A stretch of DNA of 64,000 nucleotides from Selenobaculum gibii (lineage in GTDB: Bacteria > Bacillota > Negativicutes > ICN-92133): NCBI RefSeq assembly GCF_030273445.1, contig NZ_CP120678.1, forward strand, positions 659,501-723,500, written 5' to 3'. The first letter of the stretch is position 1, and each line of letters begins with the position of its first letter. Under the pieces are notes generated by a model that was given only the letters and a program-made list of their open reading frames with translations, did not search any database and was not told the DNA's origin. This document shows, piece after piece, positions 19,157 to 28,641 of the stretch. The position numbers were made by a program, and so were the translations under genes.

Positions 19157-19792
19157 ATGAAGAAGGTTTTATCAGAAGAGATAGCACTATTTGCGATATG
19201 CGCTTCATTTTTTGCAACAGAAGTTGAGGCAGGTACATTGTTAGATAAAAGTGATCAAATTGTATTAGTGCGGGCAAAAGAGACGCTGGCTAAAGTAGGT
19301 TTTTATGAAAAAAATAATAAAAGTCATTGGATTGAAAAATGGCAGACGAGCGGTTACATTGGAAGAAATGGGCTAACGACGGATAAACATGAAGGCGATG
19401 GGAAAACGCCAATTGGTGTATATGATCTTGGTTTAGCTTTTGGCGTAGAAAAAAATCCTGGAACAAAAATTCCCTATAAAGAACTCGATGAAAAAGATGT
19501 GTGGGTCGATGATATAAATTCTAAGTATTATAATCGATATGTGAGAAGTGATATTGCTGATAAAGATTGGATTTCAGAGGAACATTTATGCAATTATAAA
19601 GAAAGTTATACTTATGCAATTGTAATTGAATATAATACTCAGCCGATTGTGAGAGGAGCTGGTTCAGCAGTTTTTTTACATGTTGAAACTAAGGAACCTA
19701 CAGCGGGATGTGTGAGTATTCCAAAAAAATATATGAAAAAGTTTTTGCAACTATTAAAACCAGGTGCTAAAATTATTATTACCAGGTACTAA
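19157..19792 (+). CDS. secreted L,D-transpeptidase (YkuD domain)
   Basis: 211 residues with an N-terminal signal-like segment ending near VEAG. The catalytic motif is seen as FLHVETKEPTAGCVSI, where Cys is the nucleophile of L,D-transpeptidases that make 3-3 cross-links or attach proteins to peptidoglycan. Upstream it has GYIGRNGLTTDKHEGDGKTPIG, typical of the ErfK/YkuD group. The gene is 20 nt downstream of the SDR gene and likely in its operon. A perfect promoter for the next transcript starts 8 nt after its stop. Confidence 0.85.
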   Translation: MKKVLSEEIALFAICASFFATEVEAGTLLDKSDQIVLVRAKETLAKVGFYEKNNKSHWIEKWQTSGYIGRNGLTTDKHEGDGKTPIGVYDLGLAFGVEKNPGTKIPYKELDEKDVWVDDINSKYYNRYVRSDIADKDWISEEHLCNYKESYTYAIVIEYNTQPIVRGAGSAVFLHVETKEPTAGCVSIPKKYMKKFLQLLKPGAKIIITRY

Positions 19793-19799
19793 ATTTTGC

Positions 19800-19828
19800 T
19801 TGACAATATTATTAGCTATATGTATAAT
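19800..19828 (+). promoter_or_regulatory. consensus promoter for the ZTP riboswitch/pfl transcript
   Basis: TTGACA (19800-19805) and TATAAT (19823-19828) with an ideal 17-nt spacer. Transcription would start near 19835, just before the first ZTP aptamer. Confidence 0.85.
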
Positions 19829-19861
19829 CAAAATTGTTATAATAAATAATTCATATGACAG

Positions 19862-19963
19862 GCAATATAGGACTGACGGATAAGTGGAGCACCACATGGA
19901 CTATATTGTAAAATAGAAGCCGACCGTCTGGGCATTTTTCGTTTATGCTTAGATGGTTTTTTT
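19862..19963 (+). promoter_or_regulatory. ZTP (pfl-motif) riboswitch 1 with terminator
   Basis: Senses ZTP/ZMP, a signal of 10-formyl-THF shortage. The aptamer 5' part is GACTGACGG ... GTGGAGCACCAC ... GGAC, closed by AATATAG / CTATATT pairing. The conserved 3' part is CCGTCTGGGCA at 19923-19933. This strand can instead pair with TGCTTAGATGG (19946-19956) to form a terminator followed by seven Ts, so ligand binding should turn expression on. No gene lies between it and the second copy. Confidence 0.85.
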
Positions 19964-20002
19964 GTACCATGAGTCAATTTTAATAAAGAGTTTTTAAGTG
20001 AA

Positions 20003-20113
20003 ATGGAATATGGATTGGCGGATATAGCGTGGTAGATGATCACGTGAACTATATGGTGAGAGAATTCGACCGCCTGGGCATGGAGTTTTATATTTTGCTC
20101 AGGGGGTCTTTCT
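20003..20113 (+). promoter_or_regulatory. ZTP (pfl-motif) riboswitch 2 with terminator
   Basis: Second aptamer in tandem: ATATGGATTGGCGGATATAG, GCGTGG/CACGTG-type stem, then GACCGCCTGGGCA at 20068-20080. The latter can pair with TGCTCAGGGGGTC (20096-20108) to make a terminator ending TCTTTCT. It precedes pflB by about 55 nt. Sequence differs from copy 1 outside the conserved positions, so the pair is not a recent duplication. Confidence 0.85.
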
Positions 20114-20166
20114 ATATGATAAACAAGGTATTCTAAATATAGCTAAGATTGGAAAGGGTGGTTTTC

Positions 20167-22401
20167 ATGGATTTTGAATATTGGCAAGGTTTTAATGAGG
20201 GTAGATGGCAACAAATTATTGATGTAAGAAATTTTATTCAAGCAAATTATAAGCCTTATGATGGCAACGCAGATTTCTTAGCAGGGATTACTGATAAAAC
20301 AAAAAGAGTATGGGATAAATGTCTGGATTTATTAGCACTTGAACACGAAAAAGGTGGTGTTCTTGATGTAGATACAACGAAAGTTTCTAAGATTGTATCG
20401 CATAAAGCTGGATACATTGACAAAGAGAATGAAGTGATTTTGGGACTTCAGACGGAAAAACCATTATGCCGTGGTGTTGTTGTAAACGGTGGAGAACGTA
20501 TGGCTGAGCAGGCTTGTAGTGAATATGGCTATACACTAAGCCCTGAAATTAAAGAGATTTACACGAATCATGCAACTACGCATAATAGTGCAGTATTTAG
20601 TGTTTATACTCCAGAGATGCGCAAGGCTCGTAAATTAGGAATTATTACAGGTCTTCCTGATGCGTATGGTAGAGGGAGAATTATTGGCGATTATCGTCGT
20701 ATTGCTCTCTATGGAATTGATGTTCTTATTGAAAAAAAACAACGTGATTTGGATGTTTTATTTGATAAACCTATGGATGAAGAAACGTTGCGTAGCCGTA
20801 GTGAAATTGCTCAGCAAATAAAAGCGCTTAAAGATATGATTGCTATGGCAAAAGAATATGGCTGTGATATTGCAAGGCCAGCAAGAAATGCAAAAGAAGC
20901 AGTCCAAGCTGTATACTTTGGTTATTTAGCCGCAATTAAAGAACAAAATGGAGCGGCAATGTCGATTGGCCGTGTTTCTACGTTCTTAGATATCTATATT
21001 GAACGCGACTTGAAAAAGGGTATTTTAACAGAAGAAACAGCACAAGAATTGATGGATCAATTTGTCATTAAACTTCGTTTGGCAAGAATGCTTAGAACCC
21101 CAGAATACAACGAATTATTTGCTGGTGATCCGTTATGGGTAACCGAATCTATCGGTGGAATTGGTCAAGATGGCCGTAGCATGGTAACAAAAAGTTCTTA
21201 CCGTATTTTGCATACGTTATATAACCTTGGCCCAGCACCAGAACCGAATCTAACTGTATTATGGTCAGATAAATTACCGGAAAATTTTAAGAAGTTTTGT
21301 GCGCAGGTTTCGATTGATACAAGTGCAATTCAATATGAGAATGATGAAATTATGCGTCCAATTTACGGCGATGATTATGGAATTGCCTGCTGTGTATCTG
21401 CAATGCAAATTGGCGGACAAATGCAATTCTTTGGCGCACGGGCAAATTTAGCAAAATCTTTATTATTAGCAATCAATGGTGGTAAAGATGAAAATACAGC
21501 TGAACAATTATCACCATCGATGCCAATCTTGACAGATGAATATTTGGATTACGATAAAGTGCGTAAAAATTATTCTGAGGTATTAGAATGGTTGGCAGAG
21601 TTATATGTAAACACGATGAATTTAATTCATTTCATGCATGATCGTCATGCATATGAAGCGGGACAAATGGCGCTTCATCATAGCGAAGTAAAACGTTTGA
21701 TGGCGTTTGGTGTAGCAGGATTATCCGTTGCAGTAGATTCTTTAAGTGCGATTCGCTACGCGAAAGTAAAAGCAATTCGTGATGAAAATGGAATTGCAAA
21801 AGATTTTGCAATTGAGGGTGATTTCCCTAAGTATGGGAACAATGATGAACGCGTTGATAGTATGGTAAAAGAATTAACGCATGAATTTATTACAAAACTT
21901 AGAAAGCATCCTGCATATCGTAATGCAGAGCATACTTTATCTGTGCTTACGATTACTTCGAATGTTATGTATGGCAAGAAAACGGGAGCTACTCCAGACG
22001 GGCGTAAAGCTGGTGAAGCTTTTGCACCTGGGGCAAATCCTATGCATGGACGTGATCAACATGGAGCATTGGCGGCGATGAAATCGGTAACAAATATTTC
22101 TTATAGCGATTGCCGTGACGGTATTTCTTATACTTTCTCCATCGTACCAGGAGCCTTGGGCAAGACTGCTGAAGAACGCAGGAAAAACCTCGTTGCTTTG
22201 CTAGACGGTTATTCCTTATTAAAAGGACACCATATCAATATCAATGTATTTGATCGTTCGTTGTTAGAAGCGGCAATGCAAGAGCCGGAAAAATATCCAC
22301 AACTTACGATTCGCGTTTCTGGTTATGCGGTTAATTTCGTGAAATTGAGTAAAGCACATCAATTAGAAGTGATTCGCAGGACTTTCTATGACGCAGTCTA
22401 A
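20167..22401 (+). CDS. pflB: pyruvate formate-lyase (glycyl radical enzyme)
   Basis: 744 residues. Converts pyruvate and CoA to acetyl-CoA and formate. The adjacent catalytic cysteines are Cys408-Cys409 in IACCVSAM, and the radical Gly719 lies in RVSGYAVNF, both as in PFL proper rather than glycerol/choline lyases. The start is ATG 20167 (AAAGGG upstream); an in-frame TTG at 20149 is unlikely. It is controlled by two upstream ZTP riboswitches, tying formate (C1) supply to folate status. It overlaps pflA by 14 nt. Confidence 0.97.
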   Translation: MDFEYWQGFNEGRWQQIIDVRNFIQANYKPYDGNADFLAGITDKTKRVWDKCLDLLALEHEKGGVLDVDTTKVSKIVSHKAGYIDKENEVILGLQTEKPLCRGVVVNGGERMAEQACSEYGYTLSPEIKEIYTNHATTHNSAVFSVYTPEMRKARKLGIITGLPDAYGRGRIIGDYRRIALYGIDVLIEKKQRDLDVLFDKPMDEETLRSRSEIAQQIKALKDMIAMAKEYGCDIARPARNAKEAVQAVYFGYLAAIKEQNGAAMSIGRVSTFLDIYIERDLKKGILTEETAQELMDQFVIKLRLARMLRTPEYNELFAGDPLWVTESIGGIGQDGRSMVTKSSYRILHTLYNLGPAPEPNLTVLWSDKLPENFKKFCAQVSIDTSAIQYENDEIMRPIYGDDYGIACCVSAMQIGGQMQFFGARANLAKSLLLAINGGKDENTAEQLSPSMPILTDEYLDYDKVRKNYSEVLEWLAELYVNTMNLIHFMHDRHAYEAGQMALHHSEVKRLMAFGVAGLSVAVDSLSAIRYAKVKAIRDENGIAKDFAIEGDFPKYGNNDERVDSMVKELTHEFITKLRKHPAYRNAEHTLSVLTITSNVMYGKKTGATPDGRKAGEAFAPGANPMHGRDQHGALAAMKSVTNISYSDCRDGISYTFSIVPGALGKTAEERRKNLVALLDGYSLLKGHHININVFDRSLLEAAMQEPEKYPQLTIRVSGYAVNFVKLSKAHQLEVIRRTFYDAV

Positions 22402-23134
22402 TCTTGTTGGGTATTATCACTCAAAGGAAACCTTTGGTACAGTAGATGGCAGAGGTATTCGTTATGTATTATTTTTAACAAAATGCGGACTAGGCTGTGC
22501 GTTTTGTCATAATCCAGATACCTGGCAAGCGGGTGAAAAGACGATAACCGTGGATGAAGTCATTAGTGATTACAAGCAGTATGAATCTTTTTATCAGTCC
22601 ACTAATGGCGGCATTACCATTAGTGGTGGTGAGCCGCTTTTACAGGCAGAGTTTGTAGCTGAACTTTTAAGAAAATGTAAACAAGCAGGAATTCATACAA
22701 CGCTTGATACGGCTGGATTTTATTCGAAGGAAGCACTTGAAAAGGTTTTGCCCTATTGCGATCAGATTCTATTTTCTTTAAAGGCTGCGAACATAGATAC
22801 GCATAAATATTTAACGGTAACAGATAATGTGACGATATTAGAAAACTTGCAATATGCCGCTTTACATGCTCCAGTTATCGTAAGATATGTCGTTGTACCA
22901 ACGGTGAATGATTCATTGTCAGAAATAAAAACGTTGGCACAGATATTGAAAAGGTTTGCTCCCAATGCTAAAGTGGAATTGCTAGGCTATCATATTATGG
23001 GAAAATATAAATGGGATAACTTGCAGTTGGAGTATAAATTGTCAGAGGTAAATCCAGCGGGCAAAAAGGATTTAGCAAAAGTTCGTGAAATTCTTGAAAA
23101 TGAAAATATTTCAATGTTAATTGCCTATGAATAA
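22388..23134 (+). CDS. pflA: pyruvate formate-lyase activating enzyme
   Basis: 248-residue radical SAM enzyme that installs the glycyl radical on PflB. The cluster motif is CGLGCAFC (CxxxCxxC), followed by HNPDTW. The SAM-binding [10 protein letters not shown] motif is present. It overlaps the end of pflB and ends at a bidirectional terminator. There is only one Fe-S cluster motif, as in the classic PflA and unlike ferredoxin-domain activases. Confidence 0.96.
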   Translation: MTQSNLVGYYHSKETFGTVDGRGIRYVLFLTKCGLGCAFCHNPDTWQAGEKTITVDEVISDYKQYESFYQSTNGGITISGGEPLLQAEFVAELLRKCKQAGIHTTLDTAGFYSKEALEKVLPYCDQILFSLKAANIDTHKYLTVTDNVTILENLQYAALHAPVIVRYVVVPTVNDSLSEIKTLAQILKRFAPNAKVELLGYHIMGKYKWDNLQLEYKLSEVNPAGKKDLAKVREILENENISMLIAYE

Positions 23135-23165
23135 AAAAATCCGCGTGTTTTCACGCGGATTTTTT
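23133..23165. terminator. bidirectional terminator between pflA and the convergent gene
   Basis: AAATCCGCGTG / CACGCGGATTT stem flanked by A and T runs, so it serves both strands. Confidence 0.9.
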
Positions 23166-23167
23166 AT

Positions 23168-23752
23168 TTAAACGGAGATACCACTCGTTGTACTATCGGT
23201 TGAAATTGATTCTGATGTTGTTAATATATTGACATTGCCTCCGCTCGCTGACTGAGTATCAAGAGCTGATAGAGTTGGAAGAGATACTGGGGCTATACCA
23301 TTACTATCACCGCTGGTATCAGCGTTTTTTACATCGGATAGTTCTTTGGTTTTGCGATTGGTTTTGCGCAGTCTTAATTCCTCTTCTTGCTGTTTTGCTT
23401 TTTCGATTTCTTGTTGCCTTTTTGCAAGAGCTATTTGTTTTGCTTTCTTTTCTTCAATTTTAAGATTTTTAATTTTTTCTGAGCCTTTTTCCATAACAAC
23501 TTTAATTTGACGTGCGGTATTAGAATTGCTGGAATTTTTTTTCGCTTGGTTAAGTTTGATTCCCAGACGTCCAATAATGTGTTTGACTTGCGCCTGATTA
23601 TGGGCGGAAGCTATTGCTAAAAGTTCTTGTCTAGCGTTAAAACTAGGAGGATTTTTTGATGCGCTTTGCGCATTGATTTGATTCTTATTCAATCCATCCT
23701 TTTGATTGAAATAAGAGGAATATAAAGAAGCAGATTGAACAATTCCATCCAT
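23168..23752 (-). CDS. hypothetical protein with central coiled coil
   Basis: 194 residues with no recognised family. The N-terminus is polar (YSSYFNQKDGLNKNQ). Residues about 95-135 are highly charged (KIEEKKAKQIALAKRQQEIEKA pattern) and predict a coiled coil. The C-terminus is Ser/Thr-rich and disordered. There is no signal peptide or membrane helix. On the minus strand AAAGGAGTG precedes the ATG at good spacing, supporting real expression. Many low-complexity proteins of this type accompany surface or flagellar functions, but nothing here decides. Confidence 0.7.
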   Translation of the reverse strand: MDGIVQSASLYSSYFNQKDGLNKNQINAQSASKNPPSFNARQELLAIASAHNQAQVKHIIGRLGIKLNQAKKNSSNSNTARQIKVVMEKGSEKIKNLKIEEKKAKQIALAKRQQEIEKAKQQEEELRLRKTNRKTKELSDVKNADTSGDSNGIAPVSLPTLSALDTQSASGGNVNILTTSESISTDSTTSGISV

Positions 23753-23895
23753 GGGATTTTCACTCCTTTTATATTTAATTCATGGTCTATGTATTTTATT
23801 AAATTCATTGTAATATATTGTATGGGAAAATACAACTATCGTAAAAATTGCGAAATTTACTCTAGCAAAGGAGAAAAATATTTGGGTTGCTCGCT

Positions 23896-23924
23896 TTGAC
23901 AAAAAAGAAAAACTTTACTATACT
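23896..23924 (+). promoter_or_regulatory. promoter of the MarR-type regulator gene
   Basis: TTGACA (23896-23901), a 17-nt spacer, and TATACT (23919-23924). The operator palindrome begins 1 nt after the -10 box, so bound regulator would block initiation. Confidence 0.85.
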
Positions 23925-23925
23925 C

Positions 23926-23945
23926 ATAGTTAGTTGACTAACTAT
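23926..23945 (+). promoter_or_regulatory. MarR operator O1
   Basis: ATAGTTAGTTGACTAACTAT, an exact palindrome with 8-bp arms around TTGA, overlapping the transcription start. It matches two further sites upstream of the exporter genes. Confidence 0.8.
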
Positions 23946-23964
23946 TTTACCGGAGGTTTCCATC

Positions 23965-24450
23965 ATGACAAGATCAATTCCATCCAAAAAAGTTTTAGAA
24001 AAACATGCTCAGATTATGCCGGAAATTAATCCTTCGGCGGTAATTGCAATGCTAGAAGTGTTGCAGGCTGCGGATGAAATTCAGCATGCAGTTATTGATG
24101 TTTTAGAGAAAAACTATCAATTGTCTAAAGGAAAATTACATGTGATGATCATTCTACATCAGTCGCAGAAAGAAGGAATAACACCATCGAGTTTAGCAGA
24201 AAAAGTTGGTGTGACTCGTGCTACGATTAGTGCAATGCTGCGTCGAATGAAACGAGATGGACTAACCTATTCTTTTTCTGATATAGAGGACGGAAGAGGA
24301 AAGAAAGTTTGTTTAACTGAGAAGGGGTGGAATTTCATGAATGAGATTTTACCTGGACATTATTTAAGAATAACAAAATTAATGGGAAAACTCTCGGAAA
24401 CTGAGCGAGAAAATTTAATTGAGCTATTAAAAAAAATTGTGAAAAATTGA
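23965..24450 (+). CDS. MarR-family transcriptional regulator
   Basis: 161 residues with a winged helix-turn-helix (about 60-125: PSSLAEKVGVTRATISAMLRRM, wing with EDGRGKKVCLTEKG). MarR proteins bind 16-20 bp palindromes as dimers and release on ligand binding. An exact palindrome overlaps its own promoter, and two close variants lie in front of the downstream HlyD/ABC-2 genes, so autoregulation and control of that operon are well supported by sequence. The inducer is unknown, probably a toxic small molecule. Confidence 0.9.
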   Translation: MTRSIPSKKVLEKHAQIMPEINPSAVIAMLEVLQAADEIQHAVIDVLEKNYQLSKGKLHVMIILHQSQKEGITPSSLAEKVGVTRATISAMLRRMKRDGLTYSFSDIEDGRGKKVCLTEKGWNFMNEILPGHYLRITKLMGKLSETERENLIELLKKIVKN

Positions 24451-24539
24451 TATGATAGGTCCTATAATTATTATTTAATGACTAGAATTCAAATGGAGTG
24501 GAAACGACATTTGAATCAAAACTACTTTATTATCTATAG

Positions 24540-24559
24540 ATAGTTAGTTAGCTAATTAT
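24540..24559 (+). promoter_or_regulatory. MarR operator O2
   Basis: ATAGTTAGTTAGCTAATTAT, 15 of 20 positions or more identical to O1 and near-palindromic, about 80 nt before the HlyD-type gene. Confidence 0.75.
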
Positions 24560-24601
24560 TTATATAGATTTTTTATATTATATTGGAGCAATTTTATTTA
24601 A

Positions 24602-24621
24602 TTGATTAGTCGGCTAATTAT
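24602..24621 (+). promoter_or_regulatory. MarR operator O3
   Basis: TTGATTAGTCGGCTAATTAT shares the TTAGTNNNCTAA core and lies 18 nt before the HlyD-type gene, close to its ribosome site. The weakest of the three. Confidence 0.65.
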
Positions 24622-24639
24622 ATAAAAAAGGGGATAGCT

Positions 24640-25752
24640 ATGGATTTAAAGAAAAAATCATTTCGTATGGGTATTGTACTTTTGTCTTTATTTTTTATTG
24701 GAGGAATCATTTTACTTTATAAAGGAAATGATGCGATTGCTTTAGCTGTAGAAAAAAAAGCTGGAATTTTAACAGCAGAACAAGTAAAAGTCGCTTTTGA
24801 TTCGGTAGGCGGGCGTTTAACTTGTGAAGCAGTAAAGGAAGCGCAAAATGTAAAGAAAGGAGATATTCTAATGGTGCTAGATAGTACGGATATCGATCTT
24901 TCTATTGCAAAAATAAAAGCACAAATTGCACAAATTGATGCGCAAATAAATGCTTTAAATGGTTCAATTAAAATTGGCTATGCAAAAACGGATACGAATG
25001 AGAAGCAAAGTTTTCGTCAAATTGATCAACAAAGGGAAGCCTTAAATTCTGCTAGAGCAACTTATGAAAATAAACTATTGGACTATAATCGAAAAGTTGA
25101 GCTGGCTTCAGTTGGTGCGATTGCCCAATCAGAATTAGATAATGCACAGATGAATTTAAATGTTGCACAGGCTAATGTTGCACGCGAAGAGCAATCACTG
25201 GCAACTTTACTTGCTGGTGTGAATGATACAGGAAATACCGACGAATTAAATTTACCACTTATTACCCAAGCGAGAAGTGAATTGGATAATAAACAGTATG
25301 ATGTTCAAAGTCTTATTGGACAAAAACAATTTCTAGAGGCTGAATTAAGAGAATTAGAAGTAAATAAAGAACGGTTAATTCTTAGGGCATCAGAAGATGG
25401 AAAGATATTAAAAGTATTGGCGAAAGAAGGTGAAATGGTTGCAGCGAATGTTCCCGTAATTTTATTAGAAAGCAAACGTTGCTATTATGATATTTACTTA
25501 AGTGAAGAACAGGCAGTAAAGCTTGCCGAAGGGGATACTGTTATTGGAAAAACTGTAGCCGATAAAAAAGATATTGAAGGTACTGTACGCTTTATTACGC
25601 CAGCTCCTGGTTTTGCTGATCTTAAAATGACGCGCGAAAAAGGACAAGCGGATTTATCTGCATTCCAAGTTAGAATTTATACAGAGCGAGAAAATGGAAT
25701 TTTGCCGGGCATGACAGTTGAGGTGACAAAAGATGAATTCACTAAAAGATGA
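24640..25752 (+). CDS. HlyD-family membrane fusion protein
   Basis: 370 residues with one N-terminal membrane helix (about 8-28), a split biotinyl-lipoyl-like domain (QNVKKGDILMVLDSTD near residue 70 and KVLAKEGEMVAANVP near 265), and a long alpha-hairpin (about 85-245) as in periplasmic adaptors of exporters. It bridges the inner membrane pump and outer envelope, consistent with a diderm. It is under MarR operators O2/O3 and overlaps the permease gene by 20 nt. Confidence 0.88.
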   Translation: MDLKKKSFRMGIVLLSLFFIGGIILLYKGNDAIALAVEKKAGILTAEQVKVAFDSVGGRLTCEAVKEAQNVKKGDILMVLDSTDIDLSIAKIKAQIAQIDAQINALNGSIKIGYAKTDTNEKQSFRQIDQQREALNSARATYENKLLDYNRKVELASVGAIAQSELDNAQMNLNVAQANVAREEQSLATLLAGVNDTGNTDELNLPLITQARSELDNKQYDVQSLIGQKQFLEAELRELEVNKERLILRASEDGKILKVLAKEGEMVAANVPVILLESKRCYYDIYLSEEQAVKLAEGDTVIGKTVADKKDIEGTVRFITPAPGFADLKMTREKGQADLSAFQVRIYTERENGILPGMTVEVTKDEFTKR

Positions 25753-26872
25753 GTTGGGATTTTTCTTTTCCGGACGAGGAATGCCTTATGAAAAAGTATC
25801 GTTGATGGTTGCTATTGTCGTAGCAATTGTTTTTTCTATGGTTTTTTCCAATAATTACATCAAAGATGCAAGCGTTTCAGTAATTGACTTAGATAATTCA
25901 AAATATAGTCGAGAGTTGATTAAGCGGTTAGATGCATCTCCCTATATTGGTATTCAACATGTTGTCAATGTGCCTGTGGAACCTAAAAGTTTATTTTATC
26001 GCGATAAAAGTGTAGCGGTTATTTATTTACCAAATGATTTAGAAAAAAATCGTTATACCTATTCGTCAGGAAGTATTGGAGTATTTTATGACCAAAGTAA
26101 TGCTGCACAGACTGGAAATTTAAAAGCTGCATTAAATGAATTTATTGCAATGGAAAATCAAAAAAATATAGAAGAATTTGCGACTGTAAATGGGACTATG
26201 ATGCAAGATAGCAGTATTCTTTTGCATGATAGAGAACTTTTTAATCCGGCTGATTCAGCGGCGAATGGTGAAAATCTTGGCTTTTTAATGTTCTTTTCAC
26301 TAATGTTTTTTGTTTTTGCAACGATTGGGCTTGTGCCAAGGCTTCGCTTAGAGAAAAAGTGGGAGCATCAACTTTATGAAGAAACTCCCTTTTCTTTAAT
26401 ATTGAGAATTGTTCCTTATGGATGCTGCTTTATTACAGCAATTATCGTCGGTCTGGCAATTTTGAGAGTTGTGGGGGATTTAACGATCGCGGGAAACTTT
26501 TTTCTTTTTCTTTTATCACTTGTTTTATTAGTTATTTCTACAGGGATGATGAGTCTGCTTTTTGGTTGGAATGCTGCAAATCCTGGAGTTGCAGCAAGTC
26601 GGATGATTCTTTTTATTCCTGGAGGTTTTATTCTCGGTGGGATGACAGGCCCGATTCCGATTCTTCCAGAGTGGGCGCAGCTTTTATCTAACTTTTTTCC
26701 CTTAGTTTGGGTATATCGTTTTACACGAGATGTTTTATTGCGGGGCGCGTCGTTTATGGATTGTGCACAAGATTTTGGTGGGTTTATGATTTATACAGCA
26801 ATTATTGCTATGTTTTTTTGCATTCGATTTTATCGGGAACAAAATCTAAATGTTTTGCCTGTTGAAGAATAG
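25733..26872 (+). CDS. ABC-2-type transporter permease
   Basis: 379 residues: N-terminal helix (about 22-45), a large extracytoplasmic domain (about 45-185, VIDLDNSKYSRELIKRL), and about five C-terminal helices with the ABC-2 signature (GGFILGGMTGPIPILPEWAQLLSNFFPLVW region). It resembles YhhJ/YbhR-type drug exporters. Unusually, no ATP-binding subunit gene accompanies it or the HlyD gene, and the next gene is phosphate-specific pstB. GAGGTGA precedes the ATG inside the upstream coding region. Confidence 0.85.
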   Translation: MNSLKDELGFFFSGRGMPYEKVSLMVAIVVAIVFSMVFSNNYIKDASVSVIDLDNSKYSRELIKRLDASPYIGIQHVVNVPVEPKSLFYRDKSVAVIYLPNDLEKNRYTYSSGSIGVFYDQSNAAQTGNLKAALNEFIAMENQKNIEEFATVNGTMMQDSSILLHDRELFNPADSAANGENLGFLMFFSLMFFVFATIGLVPRLRLEKKWEHQLYEETPFSLILRIVPYGCCFITAIIVGLAILRVVGDLTIAGNFFLFLLSLVLLVISTGMMSLLFGWNAANPGVAASRMILFIPGGFILGGMTGPIPILPEWAQLLSNFFPLVWVYRFTRDVLLRGASFMDCAQDFGGFMIYTAIIAMFFCIRFYREQNLNVLPVEE

Positions 26873-26948
26873 ATATGAATATATCTGTTTCAGTATGTCT
26901 TTTCCCATGCCCTTATCCAGTGCTGATTGTTCGATAAAGTTAAACAAA

Positions 26949-26995
26949 AAAATAGGCAATGGTCAGCAGAAGTTTTCGCGACCATTGCCTATTTT
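26949..26995. terminator. terminator after ABC-2 permease gene
   Basis: Perfect 16-bp stem (AAAATAGGCAATGGTC / GACCATTGCCTATTTT). Confidence 0.9.
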
Positions 26996-27072
26996 ACGTT
27001 CTTGTAGATTTTGAAATCTTATATAAATTTTTTTATTTTGGATATAGCAAAGACTTGAGGATAATATAAATT

Positions 27073-27127
27073 TTAACAAAAAATTAACATCCTAATAACA
27101 AATACAATTGTTATTTTGTGATATAGT
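27073..27127 (+). promoter_or_regulatory. PHO box and -10 of pstB-phoU
   Basis: TTAACA (27073), TTAACA (27084) and ATAACA (27095) repeat at exactly 11-bp steps, the arrangement known for PhoP/PhoB sites. TATAGT (27122-27127) is the -10 box, 21 nt after the last repeat, with no -35 box, typical of PhoP-activated promoters. Confidence 0.85.
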
Positions 27128-27158
27128 GCAAGTAGAATTTACTTAGGAGGTTTCCTAA

Positions 27159-27914
27159 ATGGAATATACGATAGCAGCAAAAAATTTAAAATTATATTAT
27201 GGCGAGAGTCTTGCATTAAAGGGCGTTTCTTTAAACGTTGAGAAGAATACAGTTGTTGCGCTCATTGGGCCATCTGGTTGTGGAAAATCTACTTTTCTTA
27301 AAACTTTAAATAGAATGAATGATTTAGTTGAAAGCGTTCGAATTGAAGGCGAAGTTAAACTTGATGGGGTGAACATTTATCAGCCAAATACAGATGTTGT
27401 AGAATTAAGAAAACGAGTTGGCATGGTATTTCAGCGCCCAAACCCGTTTCCAATGTCTATTTACGACAATATCGCTTATGGGCCGCGAATTCATGGAACG
27501 AATAACAAAAAGGTATTAGATGAATTAGTAGAAAAAAGTTTGCGTGGTGCGGCACTTTGGGATGAGGTGAAAGATCGGTTAAATGCTTCTGCAATGGGCA
27601 TGTCAGGGGGTCAGCAACAAAGACTTTGTATTGCTAGATTGCTTGCTGTAGAACCAGAGGTTTTGTTAATGGATGAACCGTGTTCTGCGCTCGATCCGAT
27701 TTCAACGATGAAAATCGAGGAACTAGTTACGGAATTAAAAGAAAAATATACGATTGTCATGGTTACTCATAACATGCAACAAGCGGCTCGAGTATCTGAT
27801 TATACGGCGTTCTTTTTATCGGGCGAATTAATTGAGCATGATAAAACTGATGTTATTTTTACTAGACCATCCAATCAGAAAACTGAAGATTATATAACGG
27901 GTAGATTTGGTTAA
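27159..27914 (+). CDS. pstB: phosphate ABC transporter ATP-binding protein PstB
   Basis: 251 residues, the ATPase of the high-affinity phosphate importer. Walker [11 protein letters not shown]-loop [14 protein letters not shown] (PstB-specific), signature MSGGQQQR, Walker [20 protein letters not shown] gives 8-nt spacing. It is about 4.5 kb upstream of pstS and separated from it by phoU, phoR and a glycosyltransferase; usually pstSCAB is one operon. A PHO box lies upstream. Confidence 0.97.
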   Translation: MEYTIAAKNLKLYYGESLALKGVSLNVEKNTVVALIGPSGCGKSTFLKTLNRMNDLVESVRIEGEVKLDGVNIYQPNTDVVELRKRVGMVFQRPNPFPMSIYDNIAYGPRIHGTNNKKVLDELVEKSLRGAALWDEVKDRLNASAMGMSGGQQQRLCIARLLAVEPEVLLMDEPCSALDPISTMKIEELVTELKEKYTIVMVTHNMQQAARVSDYTAFFLSGELIEHDKTDVIFTRPSNQKTEDYITGRFG

Positions 27915-27938
27915 TTGACTACAGAGGAGATGAATTTA

Positions 27939-28601
27939 ATGCCAGAGAGTGTGACAAGATTAGCTTATATTGAAGAGCTGGAAAGTTTAAGGCAGGAAAT
28001 ATCCAAAATGGGTGCGATGGTTGCAGAAGCCGTGAATAATTCAATGAAAGCGCTATTGGAAAAAGATAATATGCTGGCCGAACGAGTAATGTCCGGTGAT
28101 GACTTTATTGATAATATTAATGTTGTTGTCGAAGATAAATGTATGCTATTAATTGCTAGGCAACAGCCAATTGCTCGCGATTTACGAATCATAGCGACGG
28201 GACTGAAAATATCAACAGATTTAGAACGTATTGGTGATCATGCAGCTGATATTGCGAAAATAGCTACAGAACTAGACAGTCGTCCATTTATAAAGAAAAT
28301 TGTAGATCTTCCTAAAATGGCAGAAATGGCAAGTCAGATGCTATTAGAATCTATTGAAGCATATCGGAATTTTGATATTAAGCTTGCAGAAAAAGTTTGC
28401 AATGACGATGATGTCGTAGATGAATTATATGCAAAAACTTTTCGGGAACTATCAAAGTTTGCAGTAGATGATACAGCAGATATGAAGCAAGCGACACAAC
28501 TTATTTTTGTATCAAGATATCTAGAGCGTGTTGCAGATCATGCGACAAATATCGCAGAGTGGGTTATCTACTTAGTCACAGCACAAAGAATTCGAAAATA
28601 A
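27939..28601 (+). CDS. phoU: phosphate signalling regulator PhoU
   Basis: 220 residues with two three-helix PhoU repeats (metal motifs DLRIIATGLKISTDLERIGDHAADI and the later RYLERVADHATNI). PhoU links PstB to PhoR and keeps PhoR off when phosphate is ample. The frame is open from TTG 27915, but AGAGGAG at 27923-27929 points to ATG 27939 (9-nt spacing). It is in an operon with pstB, 24 nt apart. A bidirectional terminator faces the convergent phoR. Confidence 0.94.
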   Translation: MPESVTRLAYIEELESLRQEISKMGAMVAEAVNNSMKALLEKDNMLAERVMSGDDFIDNINVVVEDKCMLLIARQQPIARDLRIIATGLKISTDLERIGDHAADIAKIATELDSRPFIKKIVDLPKMAEMASQMLLESIEAYRNFDIKLAEKVCNDDDVVDELYAKTFRELSKFAVDDTADMKQATQLIFVSRYLERVADHATNIAEWVIYLVTAQRIRK

Positions 28602-28641
28602 AAATGGTACGGTAGAATAAAGTTTCTACCGTACCATTTTT
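28601..28641. terminator. bidirectional terminator between phoU and phoR
   Basis: AAAATGGTACGGTAGAA / TTCTACCGTACCATTTT, a perfect 17-bp stem serving both convergent genes. Confidence 0.92.

Noticed and set aside
20149-20166. TTG 20149 as the pflB start
   Set aside because: Lies in the ribosome-site stretch of ATG 20167 and adds residues not seen in PFL.
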